DNA from: JBHICC01 sp046759385
Lineage (GTDB): Bacteria; Pseudomonadota; Gammaproteobacteria; Acidiferrobacterales; SPGG2
Direction: 5' to 3'
Assembly (NCBI GenBank): GCA_046759385.1
Contig: JBHICC010000021.1
Span: 1 to 45,602 of the forward strand
DNA: 45,602 nt
Made by a program: the position numbers and the translations under genes
In this document: positions 33,259 through 42,800 of the stretch, in pieces
Layout: each line of letters starts with the position of its first letter
Position numbering within the stretch: position 1 is the stretch's first letter
The notes under the pieces: model-generated
The model's input: the letters and a program-made list of their open reading frames with translations, nothing else
Database searches by the model: none
Told to the model about the DNA's origin: nothing

Positions 33259-34848
33259 TCAGTATCCGAGCGCGCAACCATCCTTGCGCGCATCGGATGC
33301 GGCCTGCAGCACGCCCCGGTCCCAATCGATATAAATACACTGGCTGCCGCCAAAGGGCTTATCCGCTTCGGCAACCGTGTGCCCCAAACGAGTCAACGCC
33401 GCGCGCGTGCTCTCGGGAATCGGCCGCTCCGCCGACAGCACGCCCTCAGTGGGCAAGAAGCGCGGCGCATCGATTGCCTCCTGCAGGTCCATGTCGAAGT
33501 CCGCCCAGTTGGTGAACACATAGCCGTGACCCATGGCTTGATACTGACCCCCCATTACACCGAAAGACAGCACAGGCCGATCGCCGCGGTAGACCATCGA
33601 CGGAATGATCGTGTGCATCGGTCGTTTGCCGGGCGCGATGCAATTCGCGTGGCTTTCAATCAAGTTAAAGCCGCCGCCGCGATTTTGCAGCATAATGCCG
33701 GTGTCCCCGGCGACGACCCCACTGCCCCAGGGATGATAGAGGCTGTTGATGAACGAGACCGCATTGCGCTGCTCGTCCACGACGGTTAGATAGGTTGTGT
33801 CCTTATGTTCAGTGAGGCCGGAGGCAACGGGGTTTGCGAGCGCTTTATCAGGACTAATTCGTGTCCATTGTTGTATACCGAACTCCTCTGATAGCAGCGC
33901 CGCGATCGGGATATCGCTGAAATCGGGATCTGACACAAACCGATCACGTTCGGCGATCGCCAGCTTGAAGGCCTCTGTCACCAGGTGAATGTGCTCGGCG
34001 CTCAGATGCGGCACGTCGCCGAGACGAGTGTTTTGTAAAATATTGAGCATCATTAAGACCGCGATGCCTTGCCCGTTGGGCGGCAGCTCGTAGACACGCA
34101 GTCCGCGGTAATCGGTGTAAATGGGCTCGACCCACTCGCCGCGATGGCTGGCGAAATCCTCGAGCTCGAGCAAGCCGCCGTTTGCGTGGCTAAAGCGAAC
34201 AATGCTTTCGGCAATCTCGCCAGTGTAGAAGGCCTCCCGACCGCCCTGTGCAACTTGCCGCAGAGAATGCGCGAGATTCGGTTGTCGATAGCGCGTTCCG
34301 GCCACGGGGGCCTTATCATCCACCAGTAAGGTGCGCCGTGTGGTGTCGCAACCGCTGAGCAGGTCCTCATTGTCTTTCCACACCTTGGCCACCACCGGCG
34401 AGACCGCGTACCCCTCTTCGGCATAATGGATAGCCGGTTGCAAGAGCTCCGGTAACGGCATGGTCCCGAATCGCTCGAGCGCGATTTGCCAAGCGTCGAT
34501 CGCTCCCGGTACCGTGACTGAGAGGATGCCGTGCTCCGGCATCGTCTCGTGACCGCGTCGCCTTAACTCATCGAGTGTCGCGTTGCTTGGAGCACGACCG
34601 CTGCCGTTAAGACCATGCAGCTTCTGCGATCGCGCTTCGTAATAGAGCAAAAAGCAGTCCCCACCGATACCTGTCGACTGCGGCTCGGTTACACATAGAG
34701 TAGCGCTGGCGGCGATCGCCGCATCCATGGCATTCCCGCCTTTCTGTAACACGTTTAGCCCTGCCTGGGTTGCCATTGGCTGACTCGTCGCGACCATGCC
34801 ACGAGTGCTCATGACGACGGAGCGCCCCGGATACTGTATATCTCTCAT
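33259..34848 (-). CDS. gamma-glutamyltransferase-like protein, second copy
   Basis: 529 residues of the gamma-glutamyltranspeptidase family. The self-cleavage threonine is Thr351 in KDTTYLTVVDEQRNAVSFINSLY. The substrate-binding region ELPPNGQGIAVLMML and the C-terminal MGGQYQAMGH are also typical. No signal peptide is visible, so it should be cytoplasmic. It shares only the family framework with the copy at 3392-4984, so the two are old paralogues, not a recent duplication. It starts 15 bases after the ABC ATPase gene and precedes aspartate dehydrogenase, suggesting a pathway that frees an amino acid from a gamma-glutamyl or similar conjugate. Confidence 0.87.
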   Translation of the reverse strand: MRDIQYPGRSVVMSTRGMVATSQPMATQAGLNVLQKGGNAMDAAIAASATLCVTEPQSTGIGGDCFLLYYEARSQKLHGLNGSGRAPSNATLDELRRRGHETMPEHGILSVTVPGAIDAWQIALERFGTMPLPELLQPAIHYAEEGYAVSPVVAKVWKDNEDLLSGCDTTRRTLLVDDKAPVAGTRYRQPNLAHSLRQVAQGGREAFYTGEIAESIVRFSHANGGLLELEDFASHRGEWVEPIYTDYRGLRVYELPPNGQGIAVLMMLNILQNTRLGDVPHLSAEHIHLVTEAFKLAIAERDRFVSDPDFSDIPIAALLSEEFGIQQWTRISPDKALANPVASGLTEHKDTTYLTVVDEQRNAVSFINSLYHPWGSGVVAGDTGIMLQNRGGGFNLIESHANCIAPGKRPMHTIIPSMVYRGDRPVLSFGVMGGQYQAMGHGYVFTNWADFDMDLQEAIDAPRFLPTEGVLSAERPIPESTRAALTRLGHTVAEADKPFGGSQCIYIDWDRGVLQAASDARKDGCALGY

Positions 34849-34863
34849 CGTTGACGATCCTGA

Positions 34864-35634
34864 TTAAGCTGGAAAATAAAACGTCCCCTCGGCATCTTCA
34901 ATCGGGCGGATCGGGCAGCCATAGAGCTGCTCCAATGTCTCGGTGTCGAGAATCGAAGGTAGTTTGCCATATCGGTATTGTCCATTACCAAACAAAAGCA
35001 AGGCGTGCGTGCAGAAACGTGTCGCTATGTTGACATCGTGCAAGACAAACACAGTAAGGCACCCTGGTCGCCACCGGCGTTCAGCGAGTAGCCGCAGGAC
35101 GTCAATCTGGTGGTGTAAGTCCAGATGGTTGGTCGGCTCATCGAGCAGGCAAACCGGCGGATCTTGCGTCAGCAGGGTCGCGATCTCAACTCGACGGCGC
35201 TCGCCGCCCGATAATGTGCTGAGCCTTCTCGGCCCAAAATCGGCGAGCCCGACTGCGGCGAGGGCGCTGTTAGCGAGCTCGATGTCATCGGCATCATCGT
35301 GCCACTGCCAGCGTGACAGATAAGGGTGGCGGCCCGTGAGCACGATCTCCGCTACTGTGGCGGGGAAAGCGGCATCGTAGTGCTGCAGCAATACCCCGAG
35401 CAGGCGAGCCCGGGCTCGACTGGAGTGCGCGCCGATGTCAGAGCCGTTGAGCACGACGCGCCCATCATCGGGCACCCGCAGCCCCGCCATGGTATGAACC
35501 AGGGTCGTTTTGCCGCTGCCGTTTGGACCCAGTATGGCCCAGTTTTCGCCGGCCCGCAGGCGCACGCTTAAGCCGGCGCATAGTGTCCTACCGGGGACGC
35601 GAACGTTCAGATCGTGTGCTTCGATTCGAATCAT
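34864..35634 (-). CDS. ABC transporter ATPase, FecE/BtuD/FepC type
   Basis: 256 residues with a complete ABC set: Walker A GPNGSGKTT (36-44), Q-loop VLLQHYD, signature LSGGERRRVE (around 140-149), Walker B VCLLDEPTNHLD (around 160-171), and the switch histidine in FVLHDVN. It powers uptake of an iron-siderophore, cobalamin or similar metal complex with the permease whose gene it overlaps by four bases. No substrate-binding protein is encoded in the window, so the ligand is undefined. Confidence 0.9.
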   Translation of the reverse strand: MIRIEAHDLNVRVPGRTLCAGLSVRLRAGENWAILGPNGSGKTTLVHTMAGLRVPDDGRVVLNGSDIGAHSSRARARLLGVLLQHYDAAFPATVAEIVLTGRHPYLSRWQWHDDADDIELANSALAAVGLADFGPRRLSTLSGGERRRVEIATLLTQDPPVCLLDEPTNHLDLHHQIDVLRLLAERRWRPGCLTVFVLHDVNIATRFCTHALLLFGNGQYRYGKLPSILDTETLEQLYGCPIRPIEDAEGTFYFPA

Positions 35635-36608
35635 GGGCTCCGTGTTCGGGAAAGCAGAAACAGAAAAACAGGAACGCCCAGCAGTGCCGTGATCACGCCA
35701 ACGGGAAGCTGCACCGGCGCGATTACGGTGCGTGCCAATGTGTCGGCGACGACGAGAAAGCTACCGCCAAGCAGCACGGTGTTGGGGATCAGCCCACGAT
35801 GATCGGTGCCGCTGAGCAAGCGTACAGCGTGCGGAATGATCAAACCAACGAACCCGATGCTCCCAGCCACGGTCACTGCCGTTGCAGTCAATAGCGCGGC
35901 GATGAAATAGATCGCGATGCGCACCTGCGCCGGGTTCTCGCCCAGCGCCGCCGCCGTTAGGTCGCCACGCGCCAGCAGGTTCAGAGATCGCGCCAACCAC
36001 AGCGATAGAACCAAACCAAGTAGCAGTACCGCATTTGCGGATATTGGATGATGCGCTCGGCTGAGGTCGCCCATCAACCAAAACAGCATGTTGTGTAAGC
36101 TGCCTTCAGGCGAGATCGCGAGAATGAAGCTGATCAATGCGCCCCATCCGGCCGCGACCACCACGCCCGTTAGTAACAAACGTGTGTGCGTCCACGCGCC
36201 GTCCAGACGGCTCAAGCCGAACACGAGAAACGTTGACAATAGGCTTCCGCCGAATGCGCTACCGGCCACCCAAGCGCCGCCCAACCCAACCAGGATCGCA
36301 GCCAGCGCCGCGACCGCCGCGCCGCCGGATAGGCCCAGAATGTAGGGATCGGCCAAAGGGTTGCGCAGCAATACTTGTAGCAAGGCACCGGCCAAGGCCA
36401 GTAGGCCTCCAACAGCAAACGCCGACAAAGCGCGCGGCAGCCGGAGTTCGGTGATAATGATTGCCCCGATGCTGTCTCGTTGCCCAGTCAGGACGTCGCG
36501 AAACACCCCTAACCCGAGGTCGACACTGCCCACGGACAGCGCGACCACCAGACTCGCGAGGGCAGCGGTGCAAAGGAGGGCGGTGAGGCGAGAGGGCCTG
36601 ACTATCAA
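35631..36608 (-). CDS. ABC transporter permease, FecCD/BtuC family
   Basis: 325 residues with 9-10 membrane segments. Family markers are LRLPRALSAFAVGGLLALAGALLQVLLRNPLADPYILGLSGGAA (around 53-96) and GSIGFVGLIIPHAVRLLSGTDHRGLIPNTVLLGG (around 246-279). It forms the channel for a metal-complex importer with the downstream ATPase. It starts four bases after the HAD hydrolase gene ends, so it belongs to the same leftward transcript. Confidence 0.9.
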   Translation of the reverse strand: MIVRPSRLTALLCTAALASLVVALSVGSVDLGLGVFRDVLTGQRDSIGAIIITELRLPRALSAFAVGGLLALAGALLQVLLRNPLADPYILGLSGGAAVAALAAILVGLGGAWVAGSAFGGSLLSTFLVFGLSRLDGAWTHTRLLLTGVVVAAGWGALISFILAISPEGSLHNMLFWLMGDLSRAHHPISANAVLLLGLVLSLWLARSLNLLARGDLTAAALGENPAQVRIAIYFIAALLTATAVTVAGSIGFVGLIIPHAVRLLSGTDHRGLIPNTVLLGGSFLVVADTLARTVIAPVQLPVGVITALLGVPVFLFLLSRTRSP

Positions 36609-36612
36609 AGCC

Positions 36613-37320
36613 CTAGCGCAGCTCGATGATCGGCCAACCTCGCGTCTCTGCTTGCTCGCGTAACAGCCGATCAGGGTTTACGGCCACGGGATGCGTGACT
36701 AGATTCAACAGCGGCAGGTCGTTATGCGAGTCGCTGTAAAACCAGCTGCCATTAAGCGTCTCGTTATGCTCGTGCATCCACTCGCGCAATCGCTGAACCT
36801 TACCGTCGCGGTAACAGGGGGTTCCAGAGACTCTACCAGTGTAGCGTCCGTCGATGATTTCGCAGCGCGTGGCTATTAGATGCTCTACACCAAGCTCTGC
36901 AGCAATCGGGCGAGTGATGAAGTCGTTGGTTGACGTGATAATGATTAATGTATCTCCAAGGTCGCGATGTTTGTCTAATAGCACTCGCGCCGCAGGCTTG
37001 ATCATCGGCATTACCTTCGAGTGCACAAACTCGCGACGCCATTGCTCCAGAGTCGCGCGATCATGCTCCATTAGCGGGCGCAGGGCGAAATTCAGATACT
37101 CTTGTATGTCGAGCGTGCCGGCTTGGTAGGCTTGATAAAAGCGATCGTTCTCACGTGCATAATGTTCGCCATCAACCAGGCTCTGTTCCGCTAGAAATTC
37201 GCCCCACGCGTGATCGCTATCGGTGGCGATTAGTGTCCGATCAAGATCGAAGATTGCCAAGGCCAATGCGGTCTCCAGGCAGGTATGCTGGTAGTCGCGT
37301 TGCTGCGAACACCCGTTCAT
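36613..37320 (-). CDS. HAD-superfamily hydrolase, subfamily IB (SerB/CicA-like)
   Basis: 235 residues from ATG at 37320. The open frame continues to 37509 over rppH, but the fold begins at LALAIFDLDRTL with catalytic Asp25 and Asp27. A TTG start even closer to that motif is possible. Motif II is IIITSTNDF, and motif IV is SDSHNDLPLLN. The cap region is helical. Such proteins remove phosphate from small molecules such as phosphoserine or sugar phosphates; the substrate is unknown. It diverges from rppH, with a 14-base perfect inverted repeat AATTGCGGGCAATT (37326-37339) between them, and heads the ABC-GGT-aspartate dehydrogenase run. Confidence 0.85.
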   Translation of the reverse strand: MNGCSQQRDYQHTCLETALALAIFDLDRTLIATDSDHAWGEFLAEQSLVDGEHYARENDRFYQAYQAGTLDIQEYLNFALRPLMEHDRATLEQWRREFVHSKVMPMIKPAARVLLDKHRDLGDTLIIITSTNDFITRPIAAELGVEHLIATRCEIIDGRYTGRVSGTPCYRDGKVQRLREWMHEHNETLNGSWFYSDSHNDLPLLNLVTHPVAVNPDRLLREQAETRGWPIIELR

Positions 37321-37325
37321 GAAAA

Positions 37326-37339
37326 AATTGCGGGCAATT
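37326..37339. promoter_or_regulatory. inverted repeat in the divergent HAD/rppH promoter region
   Basis: AATTGC, GG, GCAATT is a perfect palindrome within the 45 bases separating the divergent HAD and rppH starts. Its placement would suit an operator, but with the short gap it could also be chance or a small hairpin. Confidence 0.3.
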
Positions 37340-37365
37340 CTAGTTGATCGAGGGCGTGGCTGTAC

Positions 37366-37857
37366 ATGGTCGACCGAGACGGGTTCCGTCCCAATGTAGG
37401 TCTCATTCTGTGCAACCAGCGTGACCAAGTTCTTTGGGCGCGCCGTTATGGCCATAATGCGTGGCAGTTCCCACAAGGAGGGATCAAACCCAAGGAAACG
37501 GTCGAGCAAGCGCTATACCGAGAGCTGTGGGAGGAGGTTGGCCTGCGCGCGTCCGATGTGCAGATAATTGGCCGCACACGTGAATGGCTTTTCTACGAAA
37601 TACCCAGACGCTACCTGCAACGTTCGAAGAACCGGTCCTTCAAAGGGCAAAAGCAGATCTGGTTCTTACTACGCCTCGTCGGTGGGGAAGAGAATGTGCG
37701 TTTGAATGTCAGTACCCGGCCTGAATTCGATGACTGGCGATGGGTGGAGTACTGGGCGCCGCTCGACCATATCATCGAGTTCAAGCGTGAGGTCTACCGC
37801 CAGGCGCTGGTCGAACTCGAGCCGTTACTGCACCGCGGTCCAACGGACAGCTTGTAG
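37366..37857 (+). CDS. rppH: RNA pyrophosphohydrolase
   Basis: 163 residues, Nudix hydrolase that removes pyrophosphate from the 5' end of mRNA and starts decay. It begins with the RppH-typical MVDRDGFRPNVGLILCN. The Nudix box runs from GGIKPKETVEQALYRELWEE (38-57) into VGL with its catalytic glutamates. The later WLFYEIPRRYLQR and FKGQKQIWFLLRL are specific for RppH. Length and order fit gammaproteobacterial RppH. It converges with the QueF-kinase fusion gene. Confidence 0.95.
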   Translation: MVDRDGFRPNVGLILCNQRDQVLWARRYGHNAWQFPQGGIKPKETVEQALYRELWEEVGLRASDVQIIGRTREWLFYEIPRRYLQRSKNRSFKGQKQIWFLLRLVGGEENVRLNVSTRPEFDDWRWVEYWAPLDHIIEFKREVYRQALVELEPLLHRGPTDSL

Positions 37858-37892
37858 CGACCCTTCAGACGTGCCACCGAATTGGGTCTGCC

Positions 37893-39749
37893 TCAGCCCG
37901 TGGTCCCTGTACGTTCGGAAGAAGCGTAAGTTTTCTCAACAATGCCTGCGGCGAGCAAGGCCGTTCCATAAGCCGCTGTACTCGAGCGCGCCTTGCGCAC
38001 CGGTACCCCTAGGATTCGCTCGCGAATGCGCTGCCAAGCCGGGTTCTCGCTACCGGTCCCCGTAGTGAGCACTTTAGTCATCTTCGGTGCACCAAGTTTG
38101 CACAGAAGTGCGTAACCCTGCGCCTCGATTTTCGCCATCCCTTCCAGCATACCCTGGAAGAATGTCAGGCTGTCCGCGGGCAGCGGTTCGAGCCGCGGCG
38201 GCAGTTTGGGGTCATTGACGGGGAAGCGCTCGCCTACCCGCGGGAGTGGGTAGTAGTCTAAGCTAGTGGCCTGCTCCGGATTGAGCTGACTGGTCATCGC
38301 CTGCATTTGGGCGGTATCGAAGTATTGCAGCAATACCCCGCCGCCGCTGTTGGAGCGGCCGCCAGCGAGCCAGCAGTCGCCCAAACGATGACTGGAAACG
38401 CCGTATTCGGGCGAGAAGACAGGTTTGTCTGATACCAGCTTGAGGCTCAAGCTCGTACGAAGGAAGGTGACACCTTGGCCAGGCGCTTGCGCGCCGGCGG
38501 CTAGAAACGCCGCTACCCCGTCGGTAGTGCCGGCAACGATGCGTGTATCGGGCTTCAAGCCGAAGACCCGTGCGGCCTCTGCGGTTATGCATCCGAGGGT
38601 TTCGCCTGGACTATGTACCGAGGGTAACAACCGCGCATCAATACCGAGGTCGGCCAGCCATGGCGGCCATTGCACCGCTTCTGGATCGAAACCCAATTTG
38701 AGACAGTTGTTGTAGTCGCTTTGCCCCCATAGTCCTGATAACCGACCGGCCACCCAGTCAGCCTGGTGCAATAGCCAGCGCGCTTTACTGTGCATCTTCT
38801 TCTCCTGCAGCCAGAGCAGTTTCGCCAAGCTGCTGGTGGGTTCGTGAGCACCGCAATTGGGGCCCGCGTATTTGCCGATAGCTTGCGCTTGCGCCAGCGC
38901 CCGGGCGTCGTCATACATCAGAGCCGGGGTGACTGGGCGGCCGGTCTCGTCGCACAGCAGTACTGTGCCGGAGGTGCCGTCCACCGCTATTGCCTTCACG
39001 CGATCAGGCTTGACCGCCGTAAACAGCGTGGTGAGGCTGGCACTGACCGCTTTCCACCACTGTGTCGGGTCCTGGGTGACCTGCTCTTGATTGCGCAACG
39101 GTGCTGGAATCAGCGCCTCTGCGCGTCCCAGCACGGCACCCTCGTTGTCAATTGCAACCGCCTGGCATCCCGTAATTTCGAGGTCAATGCCGACGTAGAC
39201 AGTGTCGTCAGGTATAGCCGTGGTCATCGCATCGTCGGTCCCACCCAGGGCCGGTGTCGGTCCTGCGGCGTTACTAGATGCAGGCGCGGAGGTCGTTTCC
39301 GCAGCCCCTGTATCACGGTCTACGCCCCCCGCGCTGATATCAGCATCTGGCCATGACAGAAGCCACTCCGGCGGTGGCGGGGGTGCGGTCCAGCCAGGCT
39401 TGTAGTGCTCGACAATGACGCTGGTCGTGATCCCGCCCCTGACATTGAACCGCGCGCGCAAACGCATGTACCGGGGCTTGAGCGCGCTCACCAGGTCGTT
39501 GAGGATCTGGTTGCTGACATCCTCGTGAAACGCGCCCTCGTCGCGGTACGACCAGATGTACAGTTTGAGCGACTTCAGTTCGACGCAGTGTCGGTCTGGC
39601 ACGTACTGCAGGAACAGGGTCGCGAAATCGGGCTGGCCTGTTCTGGGGCACAGACACGTGAATTCCGGAATCTCGATTGCGATAATATAATCCCGATGCG
39701 GGTGGGGATTATCGAACGTTTCGAGCACGTCGCTGGGCTTTGTGGGCAT
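37893..39749 (-). CDS. fusion of NADPH-dependent 7-cyano-7-deazaguanine reductase (QueF) and an FGGY-family carbohydrate kinase
   Basis: 618 residues in one uninterrupted frame. Residues 1-120 are a full short-type QueF: FTCLCPRTGQPDF with catalytic Cys34 and Asp41, the substrate motif VELKSLKLYIWSYR (56-69), and EGAFHEDV with His75 and Glu76. It reduces preQ0 to preQ1 for queuosine. A Pro/Ala/Ser/Thr-rich linker (about 121-180) follows. Residues 183-618 form an FGGY kinase, similar to the ribulokinase/xylulokinase group: VYVGIDLEITGCQAVAI, VDGTSGTVLLCD (257-268), GTTDG with likely catalytic Asp410, GGRSNSGGG, and LTTGTGSENPAWQRI. I do not know this pairing from characterised proteins. The start has a GAGG site. 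It diverges from smc. Confidence 0.88.
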   Translation of the reverse strand: MPTKPSDVLETFDNPHPHRDYIIAIEIPEFTCLCPRTGQPDFATLFLQYVPDRHCVELKSLKLYIWSYRDEGAFHEDVSNQILNDLVSALKPRYMRLRARFNVRGGITTSVIVEHYKPGWTAPPPPPEWLLSWPDADISAGGVDRDTGAAETTSAPASSNAAGPTPALGGTDDAMTTAIPDDTVYVGIDLEITGCQAVAIDNEGAVLGRAEALIPAPLRNQEQVTQDPTQWWKAVSASLTTLFTAVKPDRVKAIAVDGTSGTVLLCDETGRPVTPALMYDDARALAQAQAIGKYAGPNCGAHEPTSSLAKLLWLQEKKMHSKARWLLHQADWVAGRLSGLWGQSDYNNCLKLGFDPEAVQWPPWLADLGIDARLLPSVHSPGETLGCITAEAARVFGLKPDTRIVAGTTDGVAAFLAAGAQAPGQGVTFLRTSLSLKLVSDKPVFSPEYGVSSHRLGDCWLAGGRSNSGGGVLLQYFDTAQMQAMTSQLNPEQATSLDYYPLPRVGERFPVNDPKLPPRLEPLPADSLTFFQGMLEGMAKIEAQGYALLCKLGAPKMTKVLTTGTGSENPAWQRIRERILGVPVRKARSSTAAYGTALLAAGIVEKTYASSERTGTTG

Positions 39750-39819
39750 TCGCGAACCTCTGTGTTACTTGGAATTGTAGCGTACCGGTCTCCATCAAGC
39801 AGGAACCCGTCCGACCTGA

Positions 39820-42800
39820 ATGCGACTTAAGACGATAAAGCTTGCTGGCTTCAAGTCCTTCGTCGACCCAATCGCTATCCCCGTCTCTGGCAGCCTGATC
39901 GGCGTTGTTGGACCAAACGGCTGCGGCAAGTCCAACATCATCGACGCAATACGCTGGGTCATGGGTGAGAGTTCCGCCAAACATCTTCGCGGGGATTCGA
40001 TGGCCGATGTGATCTTCAACGGCTCGAGTGCGCGTAAACCCGTGGGTCATGCCTCCGTGGAGTTATTGTTCGACAACAGCGACGGCAGTGCACCGGGGCA
40101 GTATGCGCGCTATGCCGAGATCTCCATTCGCCGTGAGGCATCACGCGATGGACGCTCGGATTACTTCCTAAACAAGACCCGATGCCGTCGCAAGGATATT
40201 ACCAGTCTGTTTCTCGGCACCGGCTTGGGCCCGCGCGCTTATTCCATCATTGAGCAAGACATGGTTTCGCGGATAGTCGAAGCGAAACCGGAAGAGCTTC
40301 GCGCGTTCTTCGAGGAAGCGGCAGGAATCTCCAAGTATAAGGAGCGCCGGCGCGAGACGGAAATTCGGATCCGTCATACTCGCGAGAACCTGGCAAGGGT
40401 CGAAGATATCCGTGCCGAGCTTGCGACTCAACTTCGACGCCTTAAACGGCAATCCAACGCCGCGGCAAGGTACAAGGAACTTAAGCAACAGGAGCGTCTC
40501 ACACGCGCTCAATGGTTGGCGTTACGTTGGCGTGCGTTGGACAAACGCGTCCAGGATGCCGATAGGGCAACGGCGGCGCAGGACATCGAGCTGGAGCGCG
40601 CCGTTGCTAATCAGCGTTCGATCGAAGCCAAGATCGAGAAGATACGAAACGAACAGGCCGACGGGTCCGAAGCATTTAACAACGTGCAAGCCGAGTTTTA
40701 CTCGGTCGGTGCTGAGATTGCGAGTATTGAACAGGCAATAAAGCACGCACGAGACACACGCAGTGAACGTGTCCGAGAGCTCGAGCAGGTCAGCCAATCC
40801 TGGGAAGAGTCCAGCCGGCATCTGCAGACCGATTTGGAGAAGCTTAAGGAACTCAGCGAGGGTCTTGAACAGTCCGCTCCGCGAGCGAGCGAGGCGCTTC
40901 AAAGGCACGACGCAAGCACGAAGCAACTGCGGGAAGCGGAAGCGGGGATGCGCGAGTGGCAGCGTCAATGGGACACCTTTTCGGAACTCGCCGCGGAACC
41001 GACAAAGGTGCGAGAGATCCAACAGGCTCGTATCGAGCAGGTTGAGCAACATATTACCCAGCTTGAGGAGAGGCAGGACCGGCTCATCAGTGAGGCGAGA
41101 GAGATCGTCGTTTCGTCGCAGGGAGTCGATTTGGAAGGTTTGCACCGGAACGCGAGTGAGCTCGAAAACGAGGTCGCACGTAACGAGCAAGCGCTTGAAG
41201 AGCTCGAACAGCAGATCCGCCACACCCAAAACCGCGAGCGGGAGACGGGCGAACAACTCGATTCGTTCCGTGAGGAACAGCACAAATGTGATGCCCGATT
41301 AGCATCGTTGCGTGAGCTGCAGGCGGCAGCCGAAGGTAGGGACGACGCGGTACTGAATGAATGGCTTGTGCAACGTGGGCTCGATCAAGCTCCACGTCTC
41401 GCCAGTGTGGTGTCGGTGGAGAACGGCTGGGAGCGCGCAGCCGAGCGTGTGTTGGGCGCGATGCTTAGCGCAGTATGCGTAAATCGGTTTGATCGAGTGG
41501 CCGGTGACCTACAGGACGGTGATCAGCTAGCGCTTGCCATGGTTGATCCGGACGAACAGGTCGAGGTACCTGTCGATGGCAAGTGGCCGAAGCTACTCGA
41601 TAAAGTCGAAACGGATGTCAATCTTGCGTCGCTATTCGCCGATGTCTATGTGACTGACACGCTTGCGGCCGCGTTAAAGATGCGTCAGCAACTGGCGCCG
41701 CACGAGTCGATCGTGACACGATCCGGCGCGTGGATCGGGCGCAACTGGCTCAGCCTTACCAGCGATCACGGTGCAAGGGCCGGCATGCTCGCGCGCGAGC
41801 GCGAGCTGGAGGAACTGATTGAGCGTTCAAGGACGGTTTCGGGTGAGCTCGATGGAATGCTGCGCAACCGGGAGCAGCTCCTGGCCCGCCTAAAAGAGCT
41901 TGAACGCGAACGCGATGATGCCCGTGCGAACCTTAGTGAACGGATCGCGAAGCGCACAGCCGCTCACGAGCAAAGGGCGCGACAAGAGGCGAACTTAGCG
42001 CAGCGACAAGCTCGCGCGGCGCAGATTGAACACGAACAAGAGGAGCTCGACGCGCAGTTGGAGCGAGATCGTGCGGGGCTCGCTGCGGCTCGACGAATCC
42101 TGCAAGAAGCAGAAGGCCAGAGCGGTACACATGATCAACGTCGCCAGCAACTCTTCGCGATCCGCGACCAATTGGAGAACGAGCTTGAGCGAGCCCGTGA
42201 CGCCGCGCACGAGGCTCAGCAATCGGCGCACCGTCTGGAAGTCGAGCGACAGGGTATGCAGACGGCGTTTGAGTCCACACGGGAGAGCGTGACGCGCTGG
42301 GAGGGCCAGCTCAAGCAACTTGCGTCGCGGCGCAAGGAACTGGAGAAAGTTGTAACGGATGGCGGCGAGCCAGACGCATCGCTCAAGGAGCGGCTCGAGG
42401 AGTTTCTGCAAAAACGCCTGCGCGTAGAGGAGCAGTTAAGCGCTGCACGTTCCCATGTCAGTGAGCTCGATGCAGCGCTGCGGGAACAGGAGCAGGCACG
42501 CGCTCAGCAGGAGCAGAATGTTCAAGAGATTCGTGAGCGCCATGAAGAGGCTCGCGTCCGGCGACAAGAATTCGTGACCCGACGTGACGGACTGGCTGAG
42601 CAAGTTGCGGAAGCAGACTTCAATCTCGGTGAACTGGTGGAGAATCTGCCCGAAGATGCAACCGAAGAGGTATGGCAGTCGCTCATCGAAGAGTTGCAAG
42701 CGAAGATCGAACGTCTTGGCCCGATCAACTTGGTAGCGATTGAAGAGTACGAGGAGCAAGCTGAGAGAAAGAAATATCTAGACAAACAATACTCCGATTT

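Noticed and set aside
37321..37509. N-terminal extension of the HAD hydrolase across rppH
   Set aside because: It would overlap the divergent rppH gene, and the HAD fold starts well after it.
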